Below, piece after piece: positions 17,419 through 25,769 of a stretch of DNA of 64,000 bases. Source of the stretch: JAHIVB01 sp964574705 (GTDB lineage: Bacteria; Bacillota_I; Bacilli_A; Izemoplasmatales; Hujiaoplasmataceae); contig CAZNOO010000002.1 of NCBI GenBank assembly GCA_964574705.1, positions 1-64,000 of the forward strand, written 5' to 3'. Below the pieces are notes generated by a model, which saw nothing but the letters and a program-made list of their open reading frames with translations, was not told the DNA's origin and ran no database searches. The position numbers and the translations under genes are program-made. Position 1 is the stretch's first letter. The number at the start of each line of letters is the position of its first letter.

Positions 17419-18516
17419 CTAATTAGTTTTATAATTTTTCTTTAAGAATTTTTTATCTCTAACAAAACCGGGTACTAACTTTTTGCGAATTCCAACCGCG
17501 ATTGGCGTATCTTTTTTTGATGCGGCTTTATCGACAAGTGCCATGGCAATTGGCTTATCAAGGCTAATTGACAAATATCCTGTCGTTATGACTCCGACGA
17601 CTTCGTCGTTCATATAGACGGGGTATCCTTGCCTTGGAATCGATTTTTCAGTGAGTTCAATACCAACGACTTTCTTGGCACTACCATTTTCTATTTCTTG
17701 AAGGAGCGGATTTTTTCCGATAAAATCAGTTTTTTCGTCTACTCGGGCAAATACTTTTAGTCCAGCCGTAATCGGTGTAATCTGATCTGATATTTCGTGT
17801 CCATATAAAGGAAGAGCAGCTTCAAAACGAAGCGTATCTCTTGATCCAAGCCCACAAGCCCTTACTCCAGCATGATGAAGTTTATCCCAAATTTCAGGAA
17901 TATCAAGATTGGCTCCGTAGATTTCAAATCCGTCTTCTCCTGTATACCCTGTACGTGAAATCAAATAAACGGATCCATTAATCATAAATCTGTTAAATGT
18001 AAAGAAGGCTAACTCGGACAAGTCCAGTCCAAACACTTCTAACATCTTCTTTTCGGCATTCGGTCCTTGCACTGCAACTTCGGAATATTCATCTGATAAG
18101 TTAACAACAGTGACATCAAATCCCGCAGTTTGCTCTACAATCCAAGCATAGTCTTTCGCAACATTGCTTGCATTGACGACAAGGAAACAATTTTCTTCGT
18201 TCACTAAATAAACAAGTAAATCATCCACGATGGTTCCGTTATCATATAACATGAACCCGTAAACGACTTTTCCAAAAGGTTTGGATAGAATTTCGTTGGT
18301 AAAAATGTGATCAACAAACTTTAAAGCGTCTTTTCCTCTAACTTCGATTTCTCCCATGTGGGAGACATCAAACATCCCGACGTCGTTCCTGACGGCGAGG
18401 TGTTCTTCTTGGATTGTCGTGTAGACAATCGGCATGTCATAACCCGCGAATTCTTCCATCTTTGCGTTCAGTTCGACGTGAAATGGATGAAGGCTCGTAA
18501 CTTTAATTTCGGACAT
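17419..18516 (-). CDS. gcvT: Aminomethyltransferase (glycine cleavage T protein)
   Basis: Transfers the methylene group from aminomethyl-lipoyl GcvH to tetrahydrofolate, releasing ammonia. 365 residues. Hallmarks: DMPIVYTTIQEEHLAVRNDVGMFDVSHMGEI (key DVSHMGE), QGPNAEKKM, RTGYTGEDGFEIY and LGSRDTLRFEAALPLYGHEI (catalytic Asp region and folate site). Ribosome site GAGGTG. A TATAAT at 18543-18538 just upstream could be an internal promoter. Confidence 0.97.
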   Translation of the reverse strand: MSEIKVTSLHPFHVELNAKMEEFAGYDMPIVYTTIQEEHLAVRNDVGMFDVSHMGEIEVRGKDALKFVDHIFTNEILSKPFGKVVYGFMLYDNGTIVDDLLVYLVNEENCFLVVNASNVAKDYAWIVEQTAGFDVTVVNLSDEYSEVAVQGPNAEKKMLEVFGLDLSELAFFTFNRFMINGSVYLISRTGYTGEDGFEIYGANLDIPEIWDKLHHAGVRACGLGSRDTLRFEAALPLYGHEISDQITPITAGLKVFARVDEKTDFIGKNPLLQEIENGSAKKVVGIELTEKSIPRQGYPVYMNDEVVGVITTGYLSISLDKPIAMALVDKAASKKDTPIAVGIRKKLVPGFVRDKKFLKKNYKTN

Positions 18517-18537
18517 TTGATTTTCACCTCAAGAAAT

Positions 18538-18543
18538 ATTATA
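18538..18543 (-). promoter_or_regulatory. Possible internal -10 box before gcvT
   Basis: TATAAT on the minus strand in the 33-nt lplA-gcvT gap. I cannot assign a convincing -35. Confidence 0.3.
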
Positions 18544-18549
18544 TCACAA

Positions 18550-19524
18550 CTAAGCGCGTTCAAATAACAAATCTAAAAATTCCGATTCGTCCAGATTATA
18601 GACGAATTCTTTGAGATTAATTTTCTTCAAAACTGTTGAAAAAGCAGGGCGAGAAAACTCAATATTGATGAATTGATCCAACAGTATATCGGTATCTCCA
18701 ACGAGAAAGTAGTCTCCGAGCATATTCATCTTTTTTATGATGTCATTTTTCAGTTCTAATCGAACTTCCATCTGTCCTACTGTGAGTCTTCCTTTTTTAA
18801 TTAAGGTGTATCCAGGGTTTTTTCCATAGATGAAACTTGGATCAAGATAGGTCGTTTCAATTTTCGCAATTCCAATCAAATCCTGTTTTGTTAAAGTGAT
18901 TTCGCTATCGCAGAGACGCTTTTTCATCTCTATTTTAAACGTCTCAATATCAAGGTCAAAATGGTCTTTTAAATTGGTGACGCGTTTTCTGACGGAATCG
19001 ATTCCCTTTGAAATCAGTTTTTCATTGTCAGGTGTGATTGCCTTGACCATAACGGACAGGTCCGTGTCAAAAAGCATGGTTCCGTGAACGCAAGAACGGT
19101 TTCCGATTCTGTAAAACGCATTCCCCGATATTTTCTGTTCTCCAATCAATATATCATTTCTTCCCGAAAAATGAGTGTCAAGTCCGAGAGAATTAAGCGA
19201 AGAAACAATCCGGTTCAAATAGGTTTCGAAAACAAAATCCTTTTGAAACGTTGGTGTTATGAAAGAAAACATGATGTTTGAAAAGTCAGCGTACACGCAT
19301 CCTCCACCTGATTTCCTTCTATAATACTGGATATTGTGGCTTTTGACGTACTCTAAATTGACTTCATTTTCAATCAATTGGTTTCGTCCGAAAATAACAG
19401 TCGGATTGACCTGCCACATGAAAAAGTATTCGTTTTCAGGGTAATGCAAAGCCATGTATTCTTCCGTTGCCAAATAAAAAGATAGTCTCCTGATTTCTAA
19501 ATCAGGATAATTTACATAGATCAT
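18550..19524 (-). CDS. lplA: Lipoate-protein ligase A
   Basis: Activates lipoate to lipoyl-AMP and attaches it to lipoyl domains such as GcvH. 324 residues with both domains. The large-domain motif RRKSGGGCVYADFSNIMFSF (key RRxSGGGxVxxD) and the lipoyl-AMP-binding loop GNAFYRIGNRSCVHGTMLFDTDL are clear, and the C-terminal accessory domain is present. Location directly before gcvT-gcvH-gcvP suggests the operon supplies its own carrier modification. ATG start with GAGGGATG. Confidence 0.95.
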   Translation of the reverse strand: MIYVNYPDLEIRRLSFYLATEEYMALHYPENEYFFMWQVNPTVIFGRNQLIENEVNLEYVKSHNIQYYRRKSGGGCVYADFSNIMFSFITPTFQKDFVFETYLNRIVSSLNSLGLDTHFSGRNDILIGEQKISGNAFYRIGNRSCVHGTMLFDTDLSVMVKAITPDNEKLISKGIDSVRKRVTNLKDHFDLDIETFKIEMKKRLCDSEITLTKQDLIGIAKIETTYLDPSFIYGKNPGYTLIKKGRLTVGQMEVRLELKNDIIKKMNMLGDYFLVGDTDILLDQFINIEFSRPAFSTVLKKINLKEFVYNLDESEFLDLLFERA

Positions 19525-19546
19525 ATTTCATCCCTCTGTCTATAAT

Positions 19547-19575
19547 TGAAAAAAAGAGAGTAATCTACTCTCTTT
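19547..19575 (-). terminator. Terminator of the Fic gene
   Basis: AAAGAGAGTA / TACTCTCTTT hairpin on the minus strand followed by a U run. It starts inside the final codons of the Fic gene. Confidence 0.85.
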
Positions 19576-20290
19576 CCAGAAACTCTTTGATTCTTTTCTC
19601 TTCGAGTTTCGCGAGAAACTCGGTGAATGGAACAATGTCTTTATTGATTTTGTATTCATCAATCGTTCCAAAATACTCGTCTCTAAGTCCTTTTGTGATT
19701 GAAACGGGTAAGAATCCTTCAAGTTCAAGCTGATAATTGAGTAACAATCTTGCAAGTCTTCCATTTGCATCCATAAATGGATATATTTTCAAAATTTGGA
19801 GATGGGCGAAGGCCGCTTTTTCAAGTCCTTTTAAACTTGGTTCCTGCATATCTTGGAAATAAGCATCCATTTTTTTGAAAATTTTAAGATAGGTGGGCGG
19901 AACATGTTTCGCACCGAGAATGAATAAGTCTCTGGTTCTATAAACGCCTCCAGGTATCATCCCGTCAACCAACACTTGATGTAGATCTTTTAAAATTGTT
20001 TCACTGAGTTCTTTTTTCTCTTTTACGAGTTTGTGAACCATTTGAATTGCATGATAATTATTGATGATTGCCTTGCGGATGTGTTCGCTTTTGTCAGGAA
20101 AAATCCTTGAATGGTCCTCCAACAAGAAACAAACATCTTCAAAAGAGAAATCGCCGTTATCAAACGTTGTGGACTCAAAAATATATAATTTATCGAAATC
20201 ATCACACCGTTCTTTTAACTCTGCTTTTGAGAGCGTTGCTTTCTTGTTGCTTAATGCCTGTAAAAGTTCTTCAACCTCTTGAATTTTCAT
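19565..20290 (-). CDS. Fic-domain protein with altered catalytic motif
   Basis: 241 residues. The Fic fold is recognisable: VDGMIPGGVYRTRDLFILGAKHVPP (the GxYR and flap region), then the active-site loop. The canonical motif HPFx(D/E)GNGRxxR is here YPFMDANGRLAR, with Tyr170 for the catalytic His and Ala for the first Gly. Fic proteins normally use this His to transfer AMP from ATP onto a hydroxyl of a target protein. The anion-binding N-G-R and later Arg are kept, so nucleotide binding may persist while classical AMPylation is doubtful. The start is ATG at 20290, 8 nt after GAGG. Stand-alone gene ended by its own terminator. No antitoxin-like neighbour. Confidence 0.85.
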   Translation of the reverse strand: MKIQEVEELLQALSNKKATLSKAELKERCDDFDKLYIFESTTFDNGDFSFEDVCFLLEDHSRIFPDKSEHIRKAIINNYHAIQMVHKLVKEKKELSETILKDLHQVLVDGMIPGGVYRTRDLFILGAKHVPPTYLKIFKKMDAYFQDMQEPSLKGLEKAAFAHLQILKIYPFMDANGRLARLLLNYQLELEGFLPVSITKGLRDEYFGTIDEYKINKDIVPFTEFLAKLEEKRIKEFLERE

Positions 20291-20361
20291 TTGCATCACC
20301 TCACTAGAAAATTTTATCATAGAAAGCGTTTCCTTTCAATCGATTTGACTAAAAATGAGAA

Positions 20362-20388
20362 GAAAAAAAGCAATCAAAAAGATTGCTT
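20362..20388 (-). terminator. Terminator of the poly-Gln membrane protein gene
   Basis: AAGCAATC / GATTGCTT hairpin with a U run on the minus strand, overlapping the stop codon. Confidence 0.85.
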
Positions 20389-21649
20389 ATTTTACAGATT
20401 GGTCATAAGAAGACTTGACAATTTGATAAATGACTTCTTTTGGAAGATCACCGTAATTGTTTGCTTTAAACCATAAATCGTCTTTTGTTGATTTGTTTTT
20501 GGAAATAGTAGGATATTTGATAATCAAACGAATTCCTTTTTCAAGTTCGTATTTAAACGCCATGCGGTAATAGTTTCCATAGTTAATCAATACCAAGAAG
20601 GGATTGCGGTCCAAATAGAAAGTAATTTTTTCATCTGCGATTTTCGTAACCACGTTAGGAAGTTCTCTGACATATTCAACCAATAAATCAAACGTAGGTT
20701 CAAGCGGTTTGAACATTTTTGGTTTTTCAATATAGTAATCGATGGAATTGATTTGACGTGCTTGATTGGATGTTTGCGAGAATTCTGGATCAACATTGAT
20801 ATCTTCATAAAGCATATTCGTCGGATCCATGTCATTTCCTTTGGATTGAATTGTTTCCCCCTTGGAAACAATCAATGTCTTTCTGGAGTCGACTGGAGCT
20901 TCTTGTAGTTTCTTAGCAGCTTTTTTCGATAGAGCGGGTTGTTGTTGCTGTTGTTGTTGTTGAACTTGTTGTTGTGCTTGTTTTGCCGCTGGTTCATAAT
21001 CTACTTGAAGAAGTTCTTCTTCTGACACTTTATTTTTTTTAATTGCAAGAATAATCAAATGAAGGATATAGAACCCGAATGTGACTGCGCCAACCAATAA
21101 ATAGTTGTATGTATACATAGTTGCATAACTGGTAATTATATATGTTCTGACGTAATAAGCTGCACCACCACTAATTAATAGAATTTCAAATAAGAAAACA
21201 AAAATCATAATACGAGAAAAGTTCTTTCTGATTTTAAATCCACTTGACAAAAGATGTCCGAACCCCAAAATATTGAGTTCAAGGAAACCAAGTCCGCCTA
21301 GATAGATCAATGCAGTTTGGTTCGCTGTGTCACGTGTATAGAGGAATGCGACGAGGATTGTTGCATACGCAGTTGCGGCTACACTAAATAACCACATTGG
21401 AAGGAATGCTGCATTAGCTGTCTCCTGCGTAATTTCATTATCATAATTATATTCACGGATACTGACAATAAGAAAGACCAATCCCAAAATAAATAGAAAA
21501 GCGCCAAGTCCGCCTTTGATCATTAATTCATTGTCACCCAAGAAACTAATGTTCAGTCCCCATTGCCCTAGGTTGTTCCATGGAATAGCAACAACTGTAA
21601 TGAGCAGAACGGAGAGGAAAATAACTAAGTTTGCAAAAAACTTTTTCAT
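20387..21649 (-). CDS. Polytopic membrane protein with cytoplasmic poly-Gln linker, function unknown
   Basis: About 420 residues, not recognised. The first 210 or so residues hold seven hydrophobic segments. A charged linker follows with an almost pure glutamine run (residues about 228-245) and a Lys/Ala-rich stretch. The last 120 residues form a soluble basic/aromatic domain (PKMFKPLEPTFDLLVEYVREL and ITFYLDRNPFLVLINYGNYYRMAFKYE), probably cytoplasmic. ATG start 8 nt after GAGG. It is alone in its transcription unit. The C-terminal domain may be a substrate- or partner-binding module; this is only inference. Confidence 0.75.
   Translation of the reverse strand: MKKFFANLVIFLSVLLITVVAIPWNNLGQWGLNISFLGDNELMIKGGLGAFLFILGLVFLIVSIREYNYDNEITQETANAAFLPMWLFSVAATAYATILVAFLYTRDTANQTALIYLGGLGFLELNILGFGHLLSSGFKIRKNFSRIMIFVFLFEILLISGGAAYYVRTYIITSYATMYTYNYLLVGAVTFGFYILHLIILAIKKNKVSEEELLQVDYEPAAKQAQQQVQQQQQQQQPALSKKAAKKLQEAPVDSRKTLIVSKGETIQSKGNDMDPTNMLYEDINVDPEFSQTSNQARQINSIDYYIEKPKMFKPLEPTFDLLVEYVRELPNVVTKIADEKITFYLDRNPFLVLINYGNYYRMAFKYELEKGIRLIIKYPTISKNKSTKDDLWFKANNYGDLPKEVIYQIVKSSYDQSVK
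20938..20983 (-). repeat. CAA/CAG trinucleotide repeat coding poly-Gln
   Basis: About 15 consecutive or nearly consecutive CAA/CAG codons inside the membrane protein gene. Such tracts are prone to length change by slippage without breaking the frame. Confidence 0.85.
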
Positions 21650-21882
21650 TTCAACCACCTCTTCCTAACCTATATGAAAATTATATAATCAATGTATACT
21701 AATGTCAACATGCTTGAATGTTTTATCTCTATTTTTCGACATTGTAAGTTTAGAACAGTAAACAGCACGCCATCCGTGAATTATACATTAATCATATACA
21801 TATAAAAATTCTTACAATTTTGGTGCATTATTTAAAGTTTTGTTATAAAAAAATATAATTTCGATAATTTACTTCAATGTAA

Positions 21883-21911
21883 TTGCATTATTCTGTTCAA
21901 TCGTATATAAT
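21883..21911 (+). promoter_or_regulatory. Promoter of the TetR-family gene
   Basis: TTGCAT (21883-21888) and TATAAT (21906-21911) with an exact 17-nt spacer. Confidence 0.75.
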
Positions 21912-21927
21912 GAATCTGTAAATTATC

Positions 21928-21939
21928 TGTTGTACAACA
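21928..21939. promoter_or_regulatory. Candidate TetR operator
   Basis: Perfect 12-bp palindrome TGTTGTACAACA about 20 nt downstream of the expected transcription start and 62 nt before the regulator gene. Autorepression is inferred from position only. Confidence 0.45.
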
Positions 21940-22001
21940 TTCTGCTTTTGACAGAAATTTACAATGGGAGAAAAACTATTCTTATAAGAAGGAGGTATCG
22001 T

Positions 22002-22574
22002 ATGCAAGTATTAAAGGAATCAGTCAAGAACGCGATTGTTGAGGGAGCAATTGCCGAGTTCTTCGAAAGAGGATACCAAAACGCTAACATGAGAAGAATT
22101 GCGGATAGTGCAAATATCACTGTTGGTAACATTTATCGTTACTTTGAAAACAAGGAAGCATTGTTTAATGCAGTCTTGTTACCAGCACAAAACGCAATCA
22201 ATGATTTGGAATCTTTCGACAGAAAGCTTCATATTACTCAAATTGAGTCTAAAAAAGAAGCTGATCAAATCGTCACCTATGTCATGAATGTGCTTCGTCC
22301 TTACACAAAAGAAATTTTCATTATGATTTTCAATTCAAATGGCACCCATTACCATCAAGTCAAAAACCAACTTGAATTATTGGTTGTCAACAAAATCAGA
22401 GAGTATTATCCTGGTAAATTTGAAGATTATTTCTTAAGGATTGTAGCATCAAGCTTTATCCAAGCATTGTTTGTAGTATTCAAAGACAACGTAAACAATG
22501 TGGAAAAGATTCAAGAAATGGTTGTTCAGTTGATCGTGTTCTACTTCAGAGACGTCAACAAGCGTTTATTCTAA
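22002..22574 (+). CDS. TetR/AcrR family transcriptional regulator
   Basis: 190 residues. The N-terminal HTH is classical: AIVEGAIAEFFERGYQNANMRRIADSANITVGNIYRYFENKEALFNAVL (key ITVGNIYRYFENKEALF). The C-terminal ligand-binding domain is not assignable. Start ATG at 22002, preceded by AAGGAGGT, supports the short form. It is convergent with the acyl-CoA synthetase gene and divergent from the poly-Gln membrane protein, either of which could be a target. Ligand unknown. Confidence 0.9.
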   Translation: MQVLKESVKNAIVEGAIAEFFERGYQNANMRRIADSANITVGNIYRYFENKEALFNAVLLPAQNAINDLESFDRKLHITQIESKKEADQIVTYVMNVLRPYTKEIFIMIFNSNGTHYHQVKNQLELLVVNKIREYYPGKFEDYFLRIVASSFIQALFVVFKDNVNNVEKIQEMVVQLIVFYFRDVNKRLF

Positions 22575-22581
22575 AACTGAA

Positions 22582-22614
22582 AAAAAGTGGCCTTTCCGAA
22601 GGCCGCTTTTTTTT
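22582..22614. terminator. Bidirectional terminator
   Basis: AAAAGTGGCCTT / AAGGCCGCTTTT stem (one G-T pair) with T runs on both sides, between the convergent tetR and acyl-CoA synthetase genes. Confidence 0.88.
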
Positions 22615-24238
22615 ATCCTAAAGATTCAAGTTTTCTTGTGTCTGTTTTTCCAATCATGGTTTTTGGCAATTCATCCATATAGATGATGTCCTTTGGAAGA
22701 GCATACACTGACAGTTCCATACGAATGGCTTCTTTGATTTTCTTTTCAAGCATTTCAACGACGGCGTTTGGATGGACTACAATGTAAAGTTTAATCATCG
22801 ATCCTTTTTCCAAATCGGGTACTCCGATGGCCGCTACTTCTTTGATTTCGTCGAAACTCATGACAAGATTTTCAATTTCTGAAGGAAGTACCGGCATTCC
22901 CGACACTTTGATGATTCGTTTCAGACGTTGTTTGAAATGAACGTATCCTTCGTTATCAATAAATCCAAAATCTCCTGTAAGAACCCATTTTTTCTTATTC
23001 TCGTCAATCAGGAAAGGGTTGTCTTTTGGATGAGCCTTATTTTCCAAATATCCGTTCATCATCGTGTCACCTGACACGACGATTTCTCCATCTTTTCCGA
23101 TTTCAAGGAATTTCCTGTCTTCCATGGAAACGATTTTGATTTCAAGTCCAGGAAGTGGTTTTCCAACAGATGTCTGCAAATGGTCTTTAAGCGTGTTGAC
23201 GGAGCAAACCGTAACAACTTCAGTAAGGCCATATCCTTCCAAAAGTCTTGCTTTGGATCCAAATTCTTTCATTAACCGATCAAAACGGTTTTTCAAGTCA
23301 AGTGCAACATAATCTCCTCCAACAAAAGCTTGGTGGAGATTTTTTAAATGTGCGCCTCTGATTTCATGTTTTCCAATCAAGTTTTCAAATAGGGATGGTA
23401 CTCCGATAACATAATTGACTTGATTGTTTTTGAGTAATTTTATGGTTTGAATCGCATCAAATTTAGGCATCAAGGTATCGACGCCTCCAAAACAAAGCAT
23501 GGCATGTGTTCCCATGCACAGACCAAATCCGTGGAATAAGGGAAGCACTGCAAGCATGTGTCTGTTTTTGAAATTGGTTTCTCCTAGTATATGAGCGGTA
23601 TGAGAAGCAAGTGAGTTGATTGCGAAATTAGATAGTTCAATGGTTTTTGGCTCACCGGAAGTGCCACCGCTATGTAAATAAACGCTCGTCTTCTTCGAAT
23701 TGATTTTCGGCAATTGTTCGATTGCTCTTTTACCTAATAAACTTGAATAAGACATTACCTGAGAGTTCAGTCGAATGTTTTTTAGTTTAGTACGATTAAT
23801 GACCTTGTATCCAATTTTTTTGACGAATCCCAAAGTTCTGGTTGGGTTTGCTAGAATCATTCTGATTTCTTTGTTTTCAAGCAGTTCTTTATAGTGTTCA
23901 AAAAAAGTGTCGACAATAATCAAAATCTTTGACCCGGTTTTTGCCATAAATCTTTCCATTTGCTTGACAGGCGTCATTGGGTGGACCAAATGGCTGATTG
24001 CACCGATTCGATTGACGGCATAAAAAGCATAAATGGATTCAAAAATATTAGGCATTGCCATTGTAACCGTATCACCGGGTTTCAATCCTAAATGATGAAG
24101 GCCATTGCTGAAATCATCAATTTCATAAATCAGGTTTTCATAATCTACATATTTATTCAAGAACAAAAGCGCATTGTTACTCGGCGTCTCATTTTTTGTT
24201 TCTAAAATTGTTTCATACATACTAACGTTTATATTCAT
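22613..24238 (-). CDS. AMP-dependent acyl-CoA synthetase/ligase
   Basis: ANL-superfamily enzyme of 541 residues that adenylates a carboxylic acid and probably makes a thioester. Motifs: P-loop YLHSGGTSGEPKTIELS, A5-type LLEGYGLTEV, A7 KKWVLTGDFGFIDNEGYVHF and the C-terminal hinge QRLKRIIKVSGMPVLPSEIE; A10 lysine in PKTMIGKTDTRKL. Resembles fatty acid or long-chain acyl-CoA ligases. AGGAGG ribosome site. It follows a membrane acyltransferase gene by 9 nt, so the activated acyl group may be handed to that enzyme. Substrate chain length is unknown. Confidence 0.9.
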   Translation of the reverse strand: MNINVSMYETILETKNETPSNNALLFLNKYVDYENLIYEIDDFSNGLHHLGLKPGDTVTMAMPNIFESIYAFYAVNRIGAISHLVHPMTPVKQMERFMAKTGSKILIIVDTFFEHYKELLENKEIRMILANPTRTLGFVKKIGYKVINRTKLKNIRLNSQVMSYSSLLGKRAIEQLPKINSKKTSVYLHSGGTSGEPKTIELSNFAINSLASHTAHILGETNFKNRHMLAVLPLFHGFGLCMGTHAMLCFGGVDTLMPKFDAIQTIKLLKNNQVNYVIGVPSLFENLIGKHEIRGAHLKNLHQAFVGGDYVALDLKNRFDRLMKEFGSKARLLEGYGLTEVVTVCSVNTLKDHLQTSVGKPLPGLEIKIVSMEDRKFLEIGKDGEIVVSGDTMMNGYLENKAHPKDNPFLIDENKKKWVLTGDFGFIDNEGYVHFKQRLKRIIKVSGMPVLPSEIENLVMSFDEIKEVAAIGVPDLEKGSMIKLYIVVHPNAVVEMLEKKIKEAIRMELSVYALPKDIIYMDELPKTMIGKTDTRKLESLG

Positions 24239-24247
24239 GTTATCCTC

Positions 24248-25039
24248 CTAAATCCGGAAACCGGACATATATCCTATGATATAGACAAGTGCCATGATGA
24301 TTAACTGATGCGTCACAAAAATCCAAAGTGTATATTTTCCAGCAAAAACGAAAGGCTTATTCCAGGCTTTGTCCCAACTTGGAAGTAGGCTGGCTTTGGC
24401 TTGATAAAATTGTTTTCCGATAACCGTACCGATGAAAATAACACCGACGTATGGGAATATTCCGAAATGATCTGCACCATATCCTTTGATTCCGATGATA
24501 ACTTCCAATAATTTGGGAAAATCAAGCGTATTATAATAGGTTACATCCCAAAACTTGAAATAGACCCCATAAGCAATAATCAAAACACCTACAATGAAGA
24601 TAAAGACATCATTGTCCCATATCTTCTTAAATAGCCATACAAGCAGTGTTCCAATTGCAAACATGTGAATAATCCCAAATACGATTCCGATGTCCAACCC
24701 AAATCCAATTTGAACGCCCATTGTAATCACAGTAATTAGCAAGGCAACTATGGTAAAACGAATACCTCTTTTCAGATTAGATCTGCTAAAATTGTAGCTG
24801 ATTCCACTCACAAGCAAGAATATCGCAACGAATACAAAATGGAAATTTGCACGAAGGTCAGAGTTCCAATACCAATGTCCTGCGCTTAGAAGAAAATTCG
24901 CAACAGGCTTATCCATTTGGTAAAAATTAGAGAACCAATAAGGTAAGCTTTGCAGATCATACATTAAATGGTCTAAGACCATTAAGATGATTGATAGCCC
25001 TCTTAAAAAATCCAACTCCCATATGCGTTTACTCTTCAT
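24248..25039 (-). CDS. DUF1624 membrane acyltransferase-like protein
   Basis: About 263 residues with seven or eight transmembrane helices. The start RIWELDFLRGLSIILMVLDHLMYDL (key RGLSIILMVLDH) matches the heparan-alpha-glucosaminide N-acetyltransferase/DUF1624 family (YeiB/acyltransferase clan), where the His after the LD is thought to take part in acyl transfer across the membrane. ATG at 25039 with AGGCGGG upstream. First gene of a two-gene operon with an acyl-CoA synthetase. Acceptor is probably an envelope glycan or lipid, by inference. Confidence 0.8.
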   Translation of the reverse strand: MKSKRIWELDFLRGLSIILMVLDHLMYDLQSLPYWFSNFYQMDKPVANFLLSAGHWYWNSDLRANFHFVFVAIFLLVSGISYNFSRSNLKRGIRFTIVALLITVITMGVQIGFGLDIGIVFGIIHMFAIGTLLVWLFKKIWDNDVFIFIVGVLIIAYGVYFKFWDVTYYNTLDFPKLLEVIIGIKGYGADHFGIFPYVGVIFIGTVIGKQFYQAKASLLPSWDKAWNKPFVFAGKYTLWIFVTHQLIIMALVYIIGYMSGFRI

Positions 25040-25173
25040 CTGTTTTCCCGCCTTTATGATAAGAGTATTATAATATAGATGCCCCACTTTGTAAACTTGG
25101 TAAAAAAAATATTGTCGAATAGCCAATAAATATGGACCCTCACTCGTATATGTAGTGAAATTGATTGTTCAAC

Positions 25174-25202
25174 TGAACAGTCCAAACAAAATATGTTATA
25201 AT
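25174..25202 (+). promoter_or_regulatory. Promoter of the ECF sigma operon
   Basis: TGAACA (25174-25179) and TATAAT (25197-25202) with a 17-nt spacer, 22 nt before the sigma gene start. It fits the housekeeping sigma better than an ECF-type -10. Confidence 0.6.
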
Positions 25203-25223
25203 AATCCTCGAGGCGGTGATAGA

Positions 25224-25769
25224 GTGGAGAATATCAACTTCGACGATTATATAGACTTACTGATTGAAAAGAACAACCAAGCATTCGAAACTGTATACGA
25301 ACATACCAAAAGAGGTGTGTTTTCGATAATCGTCGCCATTGTGAACGACAAATCGCAAACCGAGGATTTAATGCAGGATACTTACATTAAAATGCTAAGC
25401 AAAATTAACACTTATGAAAGAGGACGTAATTTCAATGCATGGTTACTGCAAATTGCAAAGAACATTGCAATTGATCACATTAGAAAATTCAAAAAAGTAA
25501 GCGTATATGATCCGATAGAATCAAGTTATGTCTTTGATGCTACCGTAGACGAAGCTCCTAAAGAAGAATCATACGAGATGGAAGAAATGCTGAAACCTCT
25601 TGATGATACTGAACGAGAGATTGTTCTTCTGAGAATCGTTTCCGATACAAAATTCAAAGATATAGCCACAGTTACAAAAAAACCGATTGGCACGGTATTA
25701 TGGATATATAATAAAGCAATCAAAAAAATGAAAAATCATATGGAAGGAGGAATCCAAAATGAAGACTAG
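25224..25769 (+). CDS. ECF-type RNA polymerase sigma factor
   Basis: 181 residues with only regions 2 and 4. Region 2: VFSIIVAIVNDKSQTEDLMQDTYIKML and the following NFNAWLLQIAKNIAIDHIR (key AWLLQIAKN). Region 4: LDDTEREIVLLRIVSDTKFKDIATVTKKPIGTVLWIYNKAIKKMK, the HTH that reads the -35. GTG start 14 nt after GAGGCGG. The stop overlaps the next gene, whose product is a single-pass membrane protein, the usual arrangement for an ECF factor and its anti-sigma. Target genes are unknown, but the two lipoproteins downstream are good candidates. Confidence 0.92.
   Translation: MENINFDDYIDLLIEKNNQAFETVYEHTKRGVFSIIVAIVNDKSQTEDLMQDTYIKMLSKINTYERGRNFNAWLLQIAKNIAIDHIRKFKKVSVYDPIESSYVFDATVDEAPKEESYEMEEMLKPLDDTEREIVLLRIVSDTKFKDIATVTKKPIGTVLWIYNKAIKKMKNHMEGGIQNED

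Larger units (their letters stand above)
21650..22001. other. 352-nt divergent intergenic region
   Basis: Strongly AT-rich and without a convincing gene. It holds the TetR promoter and a palindrome (listed separately) and presumably the promoter of the membrane protein gene on the minus strand. Confidence 0.6.

Noticed and set aside
18517..19564. Glycine riboswitch ahead of the gcv genes
   Set aside because: The gaps before gcvT and lplA are 33 and about 40 nt and hold only a ribosome site, a -10-like box or a terminator; there is no room for the aptamer.
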